Below are positions 1 to 8,325 of a stretch of DNA of 64,000 nucleotides, piece by piece. Made by a program: the position numbers and the translations under genes. Source of the stretch: JBDTNQ01 sp039933635. Lineage in GTDB: Bacteria; Acidobacteriota; Vicinamibacteria; Vicinamibacterales; SCN-69-37. The stretch spans positions 1 to 64,000 of the forward strand of contig JBDTNQ010000006.1 of the NCBI GenBank assembly GCA_039933635.1, in the 5' to 3' direction. Under the pieces are notes generated by a model. It worked only from the letters and a program-made list of their open reading frames with translations, ran no database searches and was not told the DNA's origin. Within the stretch, counting starts at the first letter, position 1. Each line of letters opens with the position of its first letter.

Positions 1-2
1 GC

Positions 3-434
3 CCCAATGGCGGCTCGTCCCTCTACGACAAGATCACCTCGACCGAGCTGCGCACGCTGACGATCGCGGCGCGCACCGACTGGCTCTGCGACCAACTCGA
101 CCGGCCCAACTTCGAGTGCGCGGCTGACGGCGCGAACGTTCGGATCAACGCCTCCTTTACCACCCAATTTGGCTATTCGCCGGCCGAGATGCTCGGGCAG
201 CGGTGGGTCCGCATGATCCATGACGACGATCGGGAGCGGGTCATGAACGAGTGGGCGCACGCGATCGACGACCGGCGGATGTTCGAGTCCTCGTACCGGG
301 CGAAGACGCGCGCGGGCGTGGTCATGCGCGTACGGGTGATCGCGGAGCCGCAGCCCCATCCGACGACGGGCGCGATTCTCCGCTGGCTCGGCCGCATCGA
401 AATCGTGAAGTCGGAAACCGGAGCGGCGGCATGA
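3..434 (+). CDS. PAS-domain protein, 5' end outside window
   Basis: The open frame enters from the left edge and ends at 434; about 143 residues are visible. The C-terminal part is PAS-like: FTTQFGYSPAEMLGQRW, then IHDDDRERV, a stretch with SYRAKTRAG, and a final strand ILRWLGRIEIVK. This matches the PAS-3 fold (a small ligand- or signal-binding domain). No kinase or output domain follows, so the domain ends the protein. Its stop overlaps the next gene by ATGA at 431-434, which places it in the phage operon. A PAS domain just ahead of a phage lysozyme is unusual. What it senses, or whether it is structural, cannot be told from sequence. Confidence 0.7.
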   Translation, partial: PNGGSSLYDKITSTELRTLTIAARTDWLCDQLDRPNFECAADGANVRINASFTTQFGYSPAEMLGQRWVRMIHDDDRERVMNEWAHAIDDRRMFESSYRAKTRAGVVMRVRVIAEPQPHPTTGAILRWLGRIEIVKSETGAAA

Positions 435-922
435 ACGCCCTCGCCTTCGTCCGCCAGTCGGTCGGCCGCGACGCCCTCGCGCTGCTCCCGCCAGAGATGA
501 CGTCGCCCGCGGCCGTCGCGATGCTGATCGCCATCGGTTGGCAGGAGTCGCGTTTCGAGAAGCGCCTCCAGATGGGCGGTGGACCGGCGCGTGGGTACTG
601 GCAGTTCGAGCTCGGCGGTGTCAGCGCCGCGATGGGGCCACGCGCGAACGCGGCGGCCCTGAACGCGGCGGCCGCGAAGCTCGGCTACACCACACCGCTA
701 ACGCGCAACTTCTGCTACACGGCGATCGCCTACCAGGACGTCCTCGCCTGCGTGTGCGCGCGGTTGCTGCTCTGGAACGTGCCGGCGCCGTTGCCGACGC
801 GTGAACAACCGAACGAGGGCTGGTCGCAATACATCGCGGCGTGGAATCCGGGCCGGCCGAAGCCAGCCACCTGGCCGTTCGCGTGGGACATCGGGTGGGC
901 GTCCATTCCGCCCCAGAACTGA
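431..922 (+). CDS. Phage lysozyme-like protein (putative endolysin)
   Basis: 163 residues. The stretch IGWQESRFEKR, followed by GGPARGYWQFE, has the shape of the lysozyme/transglycosylase fold: a catalytic Glu in the ES motif, then a GxWQFE strand. The later part (YQDVLACVCARLLLW, then WNPGRPKPATW) fits a small family of phage proteins I recognise as lysozyme-like. The expected role is cleavage of peptidoglycan during lysis. No signal peptide is visible, so it would need a holin, and a holin-like gene follows after 11 nt. The start at 431 is chosen because it overlaps the upstream stop (ATGA); an in-frame ATG at 251 would run deep into the PAS gene and give an Arg-rich, unlikely N-terminus. 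Confidence 0.75.
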   Translation: MNALAFVRQSVGRDALALLPPEMTSPAAVAMLIAIGWQESRFEKRLQMGGGPARGYWQFELGGVSAAMGPRANAAALNAAAAKLGYTTPLTRNFCYTAIAYQDVLACVCARLLLWNVPAPLPTREQPNEGWSQYIAAWNPGRPKPATWPFAWDIGWASIPPQN

Positions 923-933
923 GGAGAGAAGCA

Positions 934-1626
934 ATGTCTGAACTGATGCTGAAAGTACTGAAGGGCCTGATCGGCGTGCTCTTGGTGCCGATCACCAACT
1001 GGCTCGTCAGCAAAGGAATTCTGAGTTCCAACGAGACGACGCAGCTCGTGGCTGAAGTCGTCAGCTACGTCGTGGTGATCCTCGGCGCGATCGTTGTCAC
1101 GGTGAAACAGCATCGTCGCGAACGGACCGCGCTCGCCATGAAGCCGGGGTCGACTCCGACCGACCTGACCGAGCAGATCAAGTCTGGCGCCTCGGCGCCG
1201 CTCATGGGCAGTCCCGATATCGCACCGCGTATCGCGCCGAAGCTGGCGATTCTGCTGGCCGTCGCACTGAGCGCCTCGCTCGCGCTGCCGGCCTGCTCGA
1301 CGTTCCAGCCGCCAGCCTCGGTGACGACCACGCAGGGGCAGAACGCATTTCGCGCCGACGTCGCGGTGCAGCGCCTCGGTGAGCTGCAGACGGTCGTCAT
1401 CGCCGCCAATCGTCAGGGCCTGCTCGCGGACGCGACCGCCACGCGCATCGTCCAGTTCACCGTCGGCAGCATCAAGACGCTCAAGGAGACGCCTGACGGT
1501 TGGCGCGCGACAGTGTCGACCGGGTGGGCCTCGCTGAAGTCGGTCCTGCCGCCCACGACCGGGAACGTATCTGCGGCGCTGAACGCCGTCGACCTTGCAC
1601 TCGCGCTGATCGGAGGTGGCCAGTGA
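934..1626 (+). CDS. Holin-like membrane protein with internal lipoprotein segment
   Basis: 230 residues with a good ribosome site (GAGGAG) before the ATG. Residues about 8-28 and 42-60 are hydrophobic, as in a two-helix holin, followed by a charged tail (KQHRRER). Unexpectedly, a second hydrophobic stretch near residues 100-120 ends in the lipobox-like LALPAC with Cys121. An in-frame ATG at 1204 (Met91) would start a separate lipoprotein of about 140 residues with a 30-residue signal peptide. The gene may therefore encode two products, a holin and an outer-membrane lipoprotein (o-spanin-like), or be a true fusion. It sits between the lysozyme and a PAP2 gene and overlaps the next start by GTGA at 1623-1626. 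Confidence 0.6.
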   Translation: MSELMLKVLKGLIGVLLVPITNWLVSKGILSSNETTQLVAEVVSYVVVILGAIVVTVKQHRRERTALAMKPGSTPTDLTEQIKSGASAPLMGSPDIAPRIAPKLAILLAVALSASLALPACSTFQPPASVTTTQGQNAFRADVAVQRLGELQTVVIAANRQGLLADATATRIVQFTVGSIKTLKETPDGWRATVSTGWASLKSVLPPTTGNVSAALNAVDLALALIGGGQ

Positions 1627-1829
1627 ATCCGGAACTCCTGAAGCTCCTGCTCAACACCGTGGTCCCGATCGTCGCGACAGCCATTCGCGCGCATCACAAC
1701 GCGACCGGCCGTATGCCGACGGACGCTGAGGTCCAGGCCGCGCTGCAGTTCGACGCCGATCGCTACATCGCGGAGGGCGAAGCTTTCCTGCGGGCCAAGG
1801 GCGCCACGGTGCCGGGAGCGGGCAAGTGA
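1623..1829 (+). CDS. Small hypothetical prophage protein
   Basis: 68 residues from a GTG start that overlaps the previous stop (GTGA). The N-terminus is weakly hydrophobic (LLKLLLNTVVPIVATAI) and could be a short membrane-associated helix; the rest is polar and helical (DAEVQAALQFDADRYIAEG). I do not recognise the family. Position between the holin-like gene and the PAP2 gene, with overlaps on both sides, suggests it is cotranslated with the lysis module. A small holin or antiholin is possible but not supported by any specific motif. Confidence 0.55.
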   Translation: MNPELLKLLLNTVVPIVATAIRAHHNATGRMPTDAEVQAALQFDADRYIAEGEAFLRAKGATVPGAGK

Positions 1830-2374
1830 AGGCGATCCTCCTCGCCCTCATCCTCATCGTGCCGGCGCCCGCGGCCGCGCAGGTCGACGCGCGCGCGGTC
1901 CTCATCGCCGCGGGCGTGGCGGGCGGCGCGTATCTCGCGCACAAGGGCGACGAGGCCGCACACAACCATCTGACCTGGTCGGCCGACCACAAGAAGGCCG
2001 CGGACTGGCTCAGCACCGGCATCGTGGCCGGCGCGATCCTCACACCGTGCTTGAACTCGCAGCGAGCCTCGGGCCTCGAGGTCCGGGGGTGCCTGAAGCG
2101 CGAAGGCCTCCGGATCGGCCTGGCCGTCGGCGCCGCGGAGACCGCGAAGTACTTCATCCACCGCGATCGCCCGGATGGCTCGGATCGGAAGTCGTTCTTC
2201 AGCGAGCACACGGCGATCGCGTGCACGGCCGGGCTGAGCTCGAAGAAGGAGCTGCTCGGGCTCGCGCTGTGCGGCGCCGCGGGCTATCTGCGCGTGGCCG
2301 GCGAAAAGCATTGGTTCACGGACATCCTCGTTGGTGCGGGTGTCGGGTTCGGCATGTCGAGGATCGCCCGGTGA
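1826..2374 (+). CDS. PAP2-family membrane phosphatase, phage-encoded
   Basis: 182 residues with a clear signal peptide ending in AAAQ. All three PAP2 phosphatase motifs can be traced: KYFIHRDRP (KxxxxxxRP), FFSEHTA (the PSGH-like motif, here SEH), and RVAGEKHWFTDI (the RxxxxxHxxxD motif). PAP2 enzymes remove phosphate from lipid phosphates such as undecaprenyl diphosphate or phosphatidate, acting outside the inner membrane. Start is GTG at 1826, overlapping the previous stop. A lipid-phosphate phosphatase inside a phage lysis module is unusual; it could act on the lipid carrier for cell-wall synthesis or alter the host envelope. The Gly-to-Glu difference in motif 2 should be kept in mind when assuming activity. 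Confidence 0.72.
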   Translation: MKAILLALILIVPAPAAAQVDARAVLIAAGVAGGAYLAHKGDEAAHNHLTWSADHKKAADWLSTGIVAGAILTPCLNSQRASGLEVRGCLKREGLRIGLAVGAAETAKYFIHRDRPDGSDRKSFFSEHTAIACTAGLSSKKELLGLALCGAAGYLRVAGEKHWFTDILVGAGVGFGMSRIAR

Positions 2375-2847
2375 AGACGCGATCGCCAGAGATGGCCGTA
2401 CAGGCGCGGTGCATGGCCGAGCAGATATTCGAGCCGCTGAAGGCGGTTGCGAATGCGCACGGCTACGCCTTAGCGGTGCATGGCAGTCTCACGCGCGACA
2501 TCGATCTGGTCCTCGTGCCATGGACCGTCGAGGCCGTCGCCCAGGACACGGTCGCACGTGCCTGCATCGCGGAGATCGAGCGCATCAACGGCTACGTCTT
2601 CGTCGGCGAGAACATGGTCAACGTCGACCCGTACGACTTCTGCAAGCGGTCGCCGCAGCCGATGGCGCACGGTCGGATCGGCTGGTCGATTCATCTCGGC
2701 GGGGCCGGCGCCTTCGTGGACCTCTCGGTCTTTCCGCCCATCGCGAATCCAGTTCAGGCGTTGCATGCGGCGCTGGATGAGAGTGTTGCGCGCCAGCGTG
2801 AGCGGCAGCGTGCGTTCGATGAACGCGACGCGAAGGAGAACATCTGA
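2371..2847 (+). CDS. Nucleotidyltransferase-like prophage protein
   Basis: 158 residues from GTG 2371, overlapping the PAP2 stop by 4 nt. The motif VHGSLTRDIDLVLVPW matches the nucleotidyltransferase-fold signature hGS...DxD, where the two Asp bind metal; a possible third acidic residue is in AFVDLSVFPP. The protein is small, with no partner domain, similar to minimal nucleotidyltransferases found in phages. Target (nucleotide, protein or antibiotic) is unknown. The stop overlaps the next gene by TGATG (2845-2849), so translation is probably coupled. Confidence 0.6.
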   Translation: MKTRSPEMAVQARCMAEQIFEPLKAVANAHGYALAVHGSLTRDIDLVLVPWTVEAVAQDTVARACIAEIERINGYVFVGENMVNVDPYDFCKRSPQPMAHGRIGWSIHLGGAGAFVDLSVFPPIANPVQALHAALDESVARQRERQRAFDERDAKENI

Positions 2848-4742
2848 TGCCGCGCCTCAATCTCATGGGCGCTCCGCTGCTCTCCGGCATCGGTGACGGT
2901 GTCACCGGGCGCTGGCTGAACCTCGTGGAGTCCGCTCGGCAGGACTGCTCAACCGGGGTGTGCCGGATCGTTGCGCGCACGGAGCCGAGTGGTCCTGAAC
3001 GCGAGCTCGACAGCCGCGGCGCGAACTTCTTTGCGGCCGGCTTTGGCGTCTGGGCGGCGTACCTCGCAGGGAGCGGGTATCGAGATTCTCACGGGAATAC
3101 CCATCCGAGTTGGATGCCGCTGGAGGTCGACTCCAGTCGCGCGGTGCTCGTGACCGACCATGACACGGGCGGCGGGCTCTGGCTCGTCCGGCCGAATGGC
3201 ATCGTGGATGAGCTGGTGCCGTCGTGGGTGGTGCTCGACGTCCAGCAAGGGGACATCGCGGACGGCGTGGCGATCTACCGCACAGGCGGGCTCGTGCATC
3301 GCTGGCCGGACGGGAAGGTCTTTCCGGTTCCGTTCTCGGATCCCCGCTTCGATGATCGGTTTCTCTGCGGCGGTGGACCCGGCGGGCTCTGGTTTGTGCC
3401 CTGGGACCAGCCCGATCGCGCCCTGCTGCTCAGCGCCGATGGTCGGGACTTCAACCCGGACATCTGCGCGCTCAGCAACGGCATGGTCCGCGTCGTCTCG
3501 TCGATGACCGCTGGCGAAGGTCCGAACGACCTGCGCGTCTACGACATCAACCCGGAGAAGGGCCTCGTCAACGGACTCTCGCAGTCGTTCCTAGACGTCC
3601 GCAATCTGCCGACACCGGCCATCGAGATTCCGGAGGCCAAGCGGAGCACGCGGCCGATCGGGGTGGGCTGTTTCTCCGAGCCCGGCGGATTCGAACTGAC
3701 CGGCTACGACGCGCGGAACAAAGTCGACGGTCTCATCACCGATAAGACCCGCGGGATCCTCATCACGCTCGAAACGGACCCGCCCGAGGCGATCGATCAC
3801 TCAACGGCGCGCGCGATCCGCGAGCACCTCCCGCTCTATTGCTACCTCGATCGCAAGGGCCTGGCGCCGAAGGACATGCCCGCGTTTGTCGGCGCACGCC
3901 GGCTGGCCATGCTCCGCAACACGATTGAGCCCGGCGAGTCACGCGACCAGGCGAACGCCCGTCTCAAGCAGAACCTCGCGGACCTCCGTGCAGCTGGTCT
4001 CGACGTCGTTGGCGACATTCAACTGACCGCGCCAGCCATCTGGGATCCGCGTGAGGTCGCCGCCCGGGCGATTGACTTCTGGAATCTCTGCGTCGACGCC
4101 GGTGTGCTGGCGGTGTGGTGCTTCGAATGGGACCGCGCTGATGGCATCCGCACGCAACCGCTCTATCAGCAAGCCGTTGCCGACATGCGCGCCGCGTCGG
4201 CCGACTGGACGGTCTTCCCGACCGGCGCCGCGACGCAACCAATACCGAAACCTACACCCGCGCCGACGCCGGCGCCGCACCCGCACGAGGACACCACTAT
4301 GAAAGCGCGACAGATCTATCTCCGCAGCGTTGGCGACTCTTCGAAGTTCATTGGCGTTACGAAGGCCGAGCACGGTGGGTTGCTGGTCGTCGGCACCGAG
4401 AAGCAGGCCTTCTTCGCCTACCTGTTCGACAACCGATGGGACGAGAACATGCACGTCGAGCTCGGCATCAACACCGACGTGAAGGTGATGGCACCGGGCG
4501 ACGGCGGGCAGCTCTCGCTGAGCGATCGCTTCGGCTCTACGCTCGTCATCAAGAAGGGCGACATCAAAGGCTGGGGCCTCGTGGCCACGGGATCGCCGGT
4601 GAGCGGCCGCGTCGGGCGCGCGGACTATCACGGCGACGACGTCGGCCAGGTCCGCACGCTGGACCCCACGCGGCCCATCCTCAGCTGGGAGAGCTTCGAA
4701 GCGATCGACGCGAAGAGCGGCGAGGTCCTCGGCCCTTTCTAG
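2847..4742 (+). CDS. Large prophage fibre/host-interaction-like protein (zero-frame product)
   Basis: 631 residues, unknown family. The N-terminal half (about 1-330) is rich in short beta-like blocks with Trp/Gly (GGGPGGLWFVPWDQPD), propeller-like by eye. Residues about 330-460 look like an alpha/beta, possibly TIM-barrel, domain (LPLYCYLDRKGL, then VLAVWCFEWDRADG). A Pro/Thr/Ala linker (PKPTPAPTPAP) follows, and a C-terminal domain of about 147 residues begins at Met485 (nt 4299), which has a GAGG upstream and might also be an internal start. The last codons, GGC-CCT-TTC-TAG, contain the heptamer C CCT TTC directly before a perfect hairpin, so some ribosomes may shift -1 into the next open frame and make a fusion of about 991 residues. 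Position suggests a virion fibre or depolymerase; no catalytic motif is certain. Confidence 0.65.
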   Translation: MPRLNLMGAPLLSGIGDGVTGRWLNLVESARQDCSTGVCRIVARTEPSGPERELDSRGANFFAAGFGVWAAYLAGSGYRDSHGNTHPSWMPLEVDSSRAVLVTDHDTGGGLWLVRPNGIVDELVPSWVVLDVQQGDIADGVAIYRTGGLVHRWPDGKVFPVPFSDPRFDDRFLCGGGPGGLWFVPWDQPDRALLLSADGRDFNPDICALSNGMVRVVSSMTAGEGPNDLRVYDINPEKGLVNGLSQSFLDVRNLPTPAIEIPEAKRSTRPIGVGCFSEPGGFELTGYDARNKVDGLITDKTRGILITLETDPPEAIDHSTARAIREHLPLYCYLDRKGLAPKDMPAFVGARRLAMLRNTIEPGESRDQANARLKQNLADLRAAGLDVVGDIQLTAPAIWDPREVAARAIDFWNLCVDAGVLAVWCFEWDRADGIRTQPLYQQAVADMRAASADWTVFPTGAATQPIPKPTPAPTPAPHPHEDTTMKARQIYLRSVGDSSKFIGVTKAEHGGLLVVGTEKQAFFAYLFDNRWDENMHVELGINTDVKVMAPGDGGQLSLSDRFGSTLVIKKGDIKGWGLVATGSPVSGRVGRADYHGDDVGQVRTLDPTRPILSWESFEAIDAKSGEVLGPF

Positions 4743-4772
4743 ACGGCCCTGGGGGCATCGGCTCCCAGGGCC
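4733..4772 (+). promoter_or_regulatory. Putative -1 ribosomal frameshift signal
   Basis: Seen directly: the heptamer CCCTTTC at 4733-4739 fits X XXY YYZ in the reading frame of the 631-residue protein (Gly-Pro-Phe-stop). After the TAG, a perfect 9-bp stem (4745-4753 with 4764-4772) closes a 10-nt loop; the spacer from heptamer to stem is 5 nt. The -1 frame is open straight through to 5821 and has no ATG near its 5' end. This is the arrangement of programmed -1 frameshifting. An intrinsic terminator is a poorer fit, since no T-run follows the stem. Confidence 0.5.
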
Positions 4773-4834
4773 TTGATCCGAACGCGCCAATCCGGGCTGG
4801 GTTCTGCAGCCACCACGACCACCGCGGCCGCGTC

Positions 4835-5821
4835 GTGTTCGATGCGCAGTACTTCCCGTATTTCTGGGACAAACACCTGAAGGGTGAACGCGTCGACGAC
4901 GGCGCCGGGCACCTGGTCGATCCGCTCGACGAGCTGCGGGCGTGCCTTGACATCAAAGGGCGCGCGGGCATCACAGACGTCGTGTGCGACCTGCCAGACG
5001 GCACGGTCTACGACGCGGACTGGATCACCTCGCAGCCCGACTGGACGCACGGCGATATCGAGCCGTTCCGTGCGATGGTCCGCTGGCTCTTGGCGCAGGG
5101 CTTCCGCCCGATCATCTACATCCTCACCGGCGAGGCCGCGGATGCGGAGCTGCTCTACAACGGCGTGTTCCGTCTGCTCGTGCGATCCCTGAAGGAGTTC
5201 GCGGATATCGCGCGCTGGATGTGGGCGTGGGAGACCGTCGGCGCCGGCTCACCGATCCGCGCGAAGGCGAACCACGACGCGATCGTCATCATGGACGAGG
5301 AGCTGGGGCCGAACGCGTGTCTCGGCTGGCACAGCAACAGCGCGCCGCCAGGGCGCTGCACGATTGCGTCGGCGCTGGGCCCCGTGCACGACGAGCTCGG
5401 CAACCCCACGCCGCAGCCGCCGCGGTCGAAGCTCAAGCCCACCGATCCGGAGACGTGGATCGAGGACGACGATCCGACCGAGGGTGAGGAATCGGCCTGG
5501 GCGACGAAGGCCGAGCGTCGTGTGGCGCGGCGAGGGTTCTGGTTTCACCAGGGCCCGCCCGAGTGGGATCGTGCCAGGTGGATTGAATTCCTCGATCGCT
5601 TCCTGCGAGAGGGCACACCCATTCCGTCTCTCGGCCGTGGCGCGGCCGGGCCCGACTGGTTTGTGGACGACGTGCGTCCCGAGCTCTGCGCTGGGGAGCC
5701 AGACGGCATTCCGTTCAAGTTCATCCGCGGTGGGAAGACCGCTGCGGACATCGCGTCGTTCGCGGCCCAGATGGACGCGGACGGCATTCGGTCACAGGGC
5801 TGCCTGCCGGCGGCCGAGTAG
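4835..5821 (+). CDS. Prophage protein of unknown function, likely -1 frameshift extension
   Basis: From the first usable start codon (GTG 4835) it gives 328 residues, but there is no good ribosome site, and the protein-like sequence clearly begins upstream (GLDPNAPIRAGFCSHHDH). If it is read by a -1 shift at 4739 it adds 360 residues to the preceding protein. It contains blocks such as VVFDAQYFPYFWDKHL, FRPIIYILTGE, ACLGWHSNSAPPG, and a C-terminal PDWFVDDVRPELC. This mix of Trp/His/Asp strands resembles a glycosidase-type barrel, but I cannot assign a family. Most likely part of a tail or fibre protein. The next gene starts 10 nt after its stop. Confidence 0.6.
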   Translation: MFDAQYFPYFWDKHLKGERVDDGAGHLVDPLDELRACLDIKGRAGITDVVCDLPDGTVYDADWITSQPDWTHGDIEPFRAMVRWLLAQGFRPIIYILTGEAADAELLYNGVFRLLVRSLKEFADIARWMWAWETVGAGSPIRAKANHDAIVIMDEELGPNACLGWHSNSAPPGRCTIASALGPVHDELGNPTPQPPRSKLKPTDPETWIEDDDPTEGEESAWATKAERRVARRGFWFHQGPPEWDRARWIEFLDRFLREGTPIPSLGRGAAGPDWFVDDVRPELCAGEPDGIPFKFIRGGKTAADIASFAAQMDADGIRSQGCLPAAE

Positions 5822-5831
5822 AGGTGCAGTC

Positions 5832-7637
5832 ATGAAGCGAATCCTATCGATCCTCATCCTCGCGCTCGCGGCCGCGGTGCCGGTGCACGCCCAAACGCTC
5901 ACCGCCTCGAGCGTCACGCTCGACACCTACTGGGACGTGCAGACCTTCGGCAGCAACACGAGTTTTATGCGCGGGCTGGCCTCGCGTCACGTGAATGGGG
6001 AGCTGCGGTTTCTGTCCGCGACACACACCGGCCAACTGCAGGAGTTCAGGATCGGCTCGACGCCATCGACTGGCCGGATCACGTCGACGACGAATCAATG
6101 GAACATCAGCGCGGTCACGGGCGACTTCACCGGGATCTATTTCGAAGAGGCGAAGGATCGCCTCTGGGTCACCGCGTCAGTCGACTACGGAGATTCGAAG
6201 ACGTACTACCCGACCCGCATCTCAACGCTGACGTTGAACGCCGATGGCAGCATCTCGAACGTGAAGACCGTCTCCCTCGAGGGCGTGACGTCGAAGCGCC
6301 TCTACGGAGGCGTGCAGTCGGTGCCGCCGGCGGTCAACGCCGCCCTCGGGGGGAAGTGCCCGTATATGGCGGGCTGGGGCGGCTACACGTCGCTCGCGCA
6401 ACAGGTGAGCCGCGCGGCGATGGGGCCGTCTGTCATTTGCATTCCCGACATCGCCGGCCTGCCGAACGGCGCCGAGATTCCATCCAGCGCCTTCAAGGTG
6501 ATCCTCGACACGCCGACGGACCAGCGAGGGGTGCGCGCGACGACGCCCCTGAACTACTTCGATAGCGGCGACACCGATGACACCGGCACGCGCCGCGAGA
6601 ACCCGCAGACACCACCGACGCGCGCGCCCTGGCCCGCGGCGCAATGGCTCAGCCCGAATACGGTCGCGTCGCAGGGGCCGATCGGCGCGAACCTGTTCGT
6701 ATGGGGTGACAGCTACTACAACAACGCATTCTTCAGCGGGAACACCCTCGTGCTCGTCGCCGCGGTCTGCGGCGGGAAGTGCTGGTACCAGAATTCGACC
6801 CTGCACTTCGACACGCGCCTGCAGGAAGTGCACGCCTGGGACGGTACGAAACTCGGCACGAGCACGATGAAGCGGCCGGACAGCATGGCCGAGCTCGTAC
6901 TGCCGCGCGGCATTGTCGGGTCGTGGGACGGCGACGTCCCGATGGCAAACATCAGTGGCGTCACCGTCGACAGTGCAACGGGCAACCCATACGCGATCGG
7001 CTTTCCGCTTGGGAACCCCAGCGGCGGGCCCGGAGGCCAGTGGGACACGGGACGACTCTATAGGCTGAAGATCGGCGCTGGGTCGACGACGCCACCCGTC
7101 GAACCGCCACCGCCACCTCCACCGCCCGTGGATCCGCCACCGGTGACGCCACCTCCCGTCACGCCGCCGCCGGCCGCGGTGTTCTCGCTGACGGTCGACA
7201 AGGCCTCGGTCCTCGTCGGCCAGGCTTACACGCTGACGGTGGCCACCGACGCGAATCAGCACAACGTCATGCTCGATGGCGCGCGCCTCAACTGCGGTCC
7301 CTGCGCGGTCACGATGCCGGTGACGAAGCCCGCGGCCGGGACCTTCACGCACACGCTCGCCGCGACCGACGTCAGCGGGACGGCCCGCTCGCCTGTGACC
7401 GTCACGGTCAAAGTAACGGCGCCGGCGCCGCCTCCGCCATCGGATCCATGCGTCGCGAATCCAGCCGCGCTGGTCGTCTCGGCTTGGCCGTCATCTGCGG
7501 AGGGGTCGACGCAGCTGCGGTACAGCTACGCCGTGTCGGGTGCCGTCGTAACGGTGAAGTCGGTGGCGCTGACCTTCGGGCCGACGACGCTGACGATCCG
7601 GGATTCGCGCGGCTGCACCGTGGTGAAGGCGAACTGA
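5832..7637 (+). CDS. Exported prophage protein homologous to host gene at 27236
   Basis: 601 residues. A signal peptide (MKRILSILILALAAAV, cut after HAQ) is followed by a domain of about 390 residues that matches the chromosomal protein at 27236-28450 along its length. Shared blocks include LRFLS.THTG, RRENPQTPPT, VWGDSYYNNA, KCWYQ.STLHFD and LVLPRGI.GSWDG.VPMAN. Residues about 418-450 are a Pro-rich linker (PPVEPPPPPPPP), then an Ig-like domain (VFSLTVDKASVLVGQAYTLT) and a further C-terminal domain; the host protein has neither. Two CxGKC(W/P) sites may form disulfides outside the cytoplasm. A signal peptide is odd for a virion part; it may be a lysogenic-conversion gene or a captured host adhesin. 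Function is unknown. Confidence 0.7.
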   Translation: MKRILSILILALAAAVPVHAQTLTASSVTLDTYWDVQTFGSNTSFMRGLASRHVNGELRFLSATHTGQLQEFRIGSTPSTGRITSTTNQWNISAVTGDFTGIYFEEAKDRLWVTASVDYGDSKTYYPTRISTLTLNADGSISNVKTVSLEGVTSKRLYGGVQSVPPAVNAALGGKCPYMAGWGGYTSLAQQVSRAAMGPSVICIPDIAGLPNGAEIPSSAFKVILDTPTDQRGVRATTPLNYFDSGDTDDTGTRRENPQTPPTRAPWPAAQWLSPNTVASQGPIGANLFVWGDSYYNNAFFSGNTLVLVAAVCGGKCWYQNSTLHFDTRLQEVHAWDGTKLGTSTMKRPDSMAELVLPRGIVGSWDGDVPMANISGVTVDSATGNPYAIGFPLGNPSGGPGGQWDTGRLYRLKIGAGSTTPPVEPPPPPPPPVDPPPVTPPPVTPPPAAVFSLTVDKASVLVGQAYTLTVATDANQHNVMLDGARLNCGPCAVTMPVTKPAAGTFTHTLAATDVSGTARSPVTVTVKVTAPAPPPPSDPCVANPAALVVSAWPSSAEGSTQLRYSYAVSGAVVTVKSVALTFGPTTLTIRDSRGCTVVKAN

Positions 7638-7638
7638 C

Positions 7639-8322
7639 ATGGCGCTCTCGGTCGTCCAGCGGGCTGACGACGGCCAGCCCGACGACAGTCGCAGCACGAT
7701 CGTCCTGACGTTCGGCGGCGCGCCGACGCCAGGCAACGTGATGGTGGCGATCATCTCGACCGGCGACTTTCCATCGCCCGGGACGATGACCCCGCCGTCC
7801 GGTTGGACCACGGTGGACGACCTGAACCAGGACTTCGTCGGCCTCCACGTCTACCGACGCGTCGTCCAGAGCGGTGACGGCGCGTCGTACACCTGGACCT
7901 ACGACGTCACCGACAACCATCACGGCGTTCTGTGGGAGGTGACGGAAGCCGACGTCGCCGCGCCCATCAACGCGTTCGGTAAGGCAGTCAGCGGCTCGTC
8001 GCTGACGCTGGCGCCGAGCGCGACGCCGACAGTAGACGGGTGCCTCGCGCTGTCGGTCTACTCGAACGATAGCGGTGGAATTTCCGGCGTGTCAGCCGGA
8101 TGGACGCTGGACGTCAACCAGGACGTGAGCCATCCGGCCGATGCAGCGTCCAGGAACGCATTGACATCAGGGCTCAGCGCGGTGTCGGTGACGTGGACGC
8201 AGAACTTTGGCAATGCGTGCGGGGCGTACATCGTGCTGATTGAACCAGCGGCCGCAGCTGCCGGCGGGGCTCCGCCGATGCGTGCCATCAATCCCGGTTT
8301 GTTGTCCCTGTTGACGAGGTAA
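7639..8322 (+). CDS. Putative phage structural/tail-associated protein
   Basis: 227 residues, starting 1 nt after the previous stop. The sequence is almost all beta-strand-like, with PPSGWTTVDDLNQ and VYRRVVQSGDGASYTWTY, a pattern I associate with small jelly-roll proteins in tail regions of temperate phages. The C-terminus is Ala/Gly-rich with a final PGLLSLLTR. There is no signal peptide or enzyme motif. Cotranscribed with neighbouring small structural genes. A decoration or fibre-associated role is inferred from context only. Confidence 0.55.
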   Translation: MALSVVQRADDGQPDDSRSTIVLTFGGAPTPGNVMVAIISTGDFPSPGTMTPPSGWTTVDDLNQDFVGLHVYRRVVQSGDGASYTWTYDVTDNHHGVLWEVTEADVAAPINAFGKAVSGSSLTLAPSATPTVDGCLALSVYSNDSGGISGVSAGWTLDVNQDVSHPADAASRNALTSGLSAVSVTWTQNFGNACGAYIVLIEPAAAAAGGAPPMRAINPGLLSLLTR

Positions 8323-8325
8323 CCC

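Noticed and set aside
4745..4772. Intrinsic terminator after the 631-residue gene
   Set aside because: No T-run follows, and the heptamer and open -1 frame fit frameshifting better. Not fully excluded.
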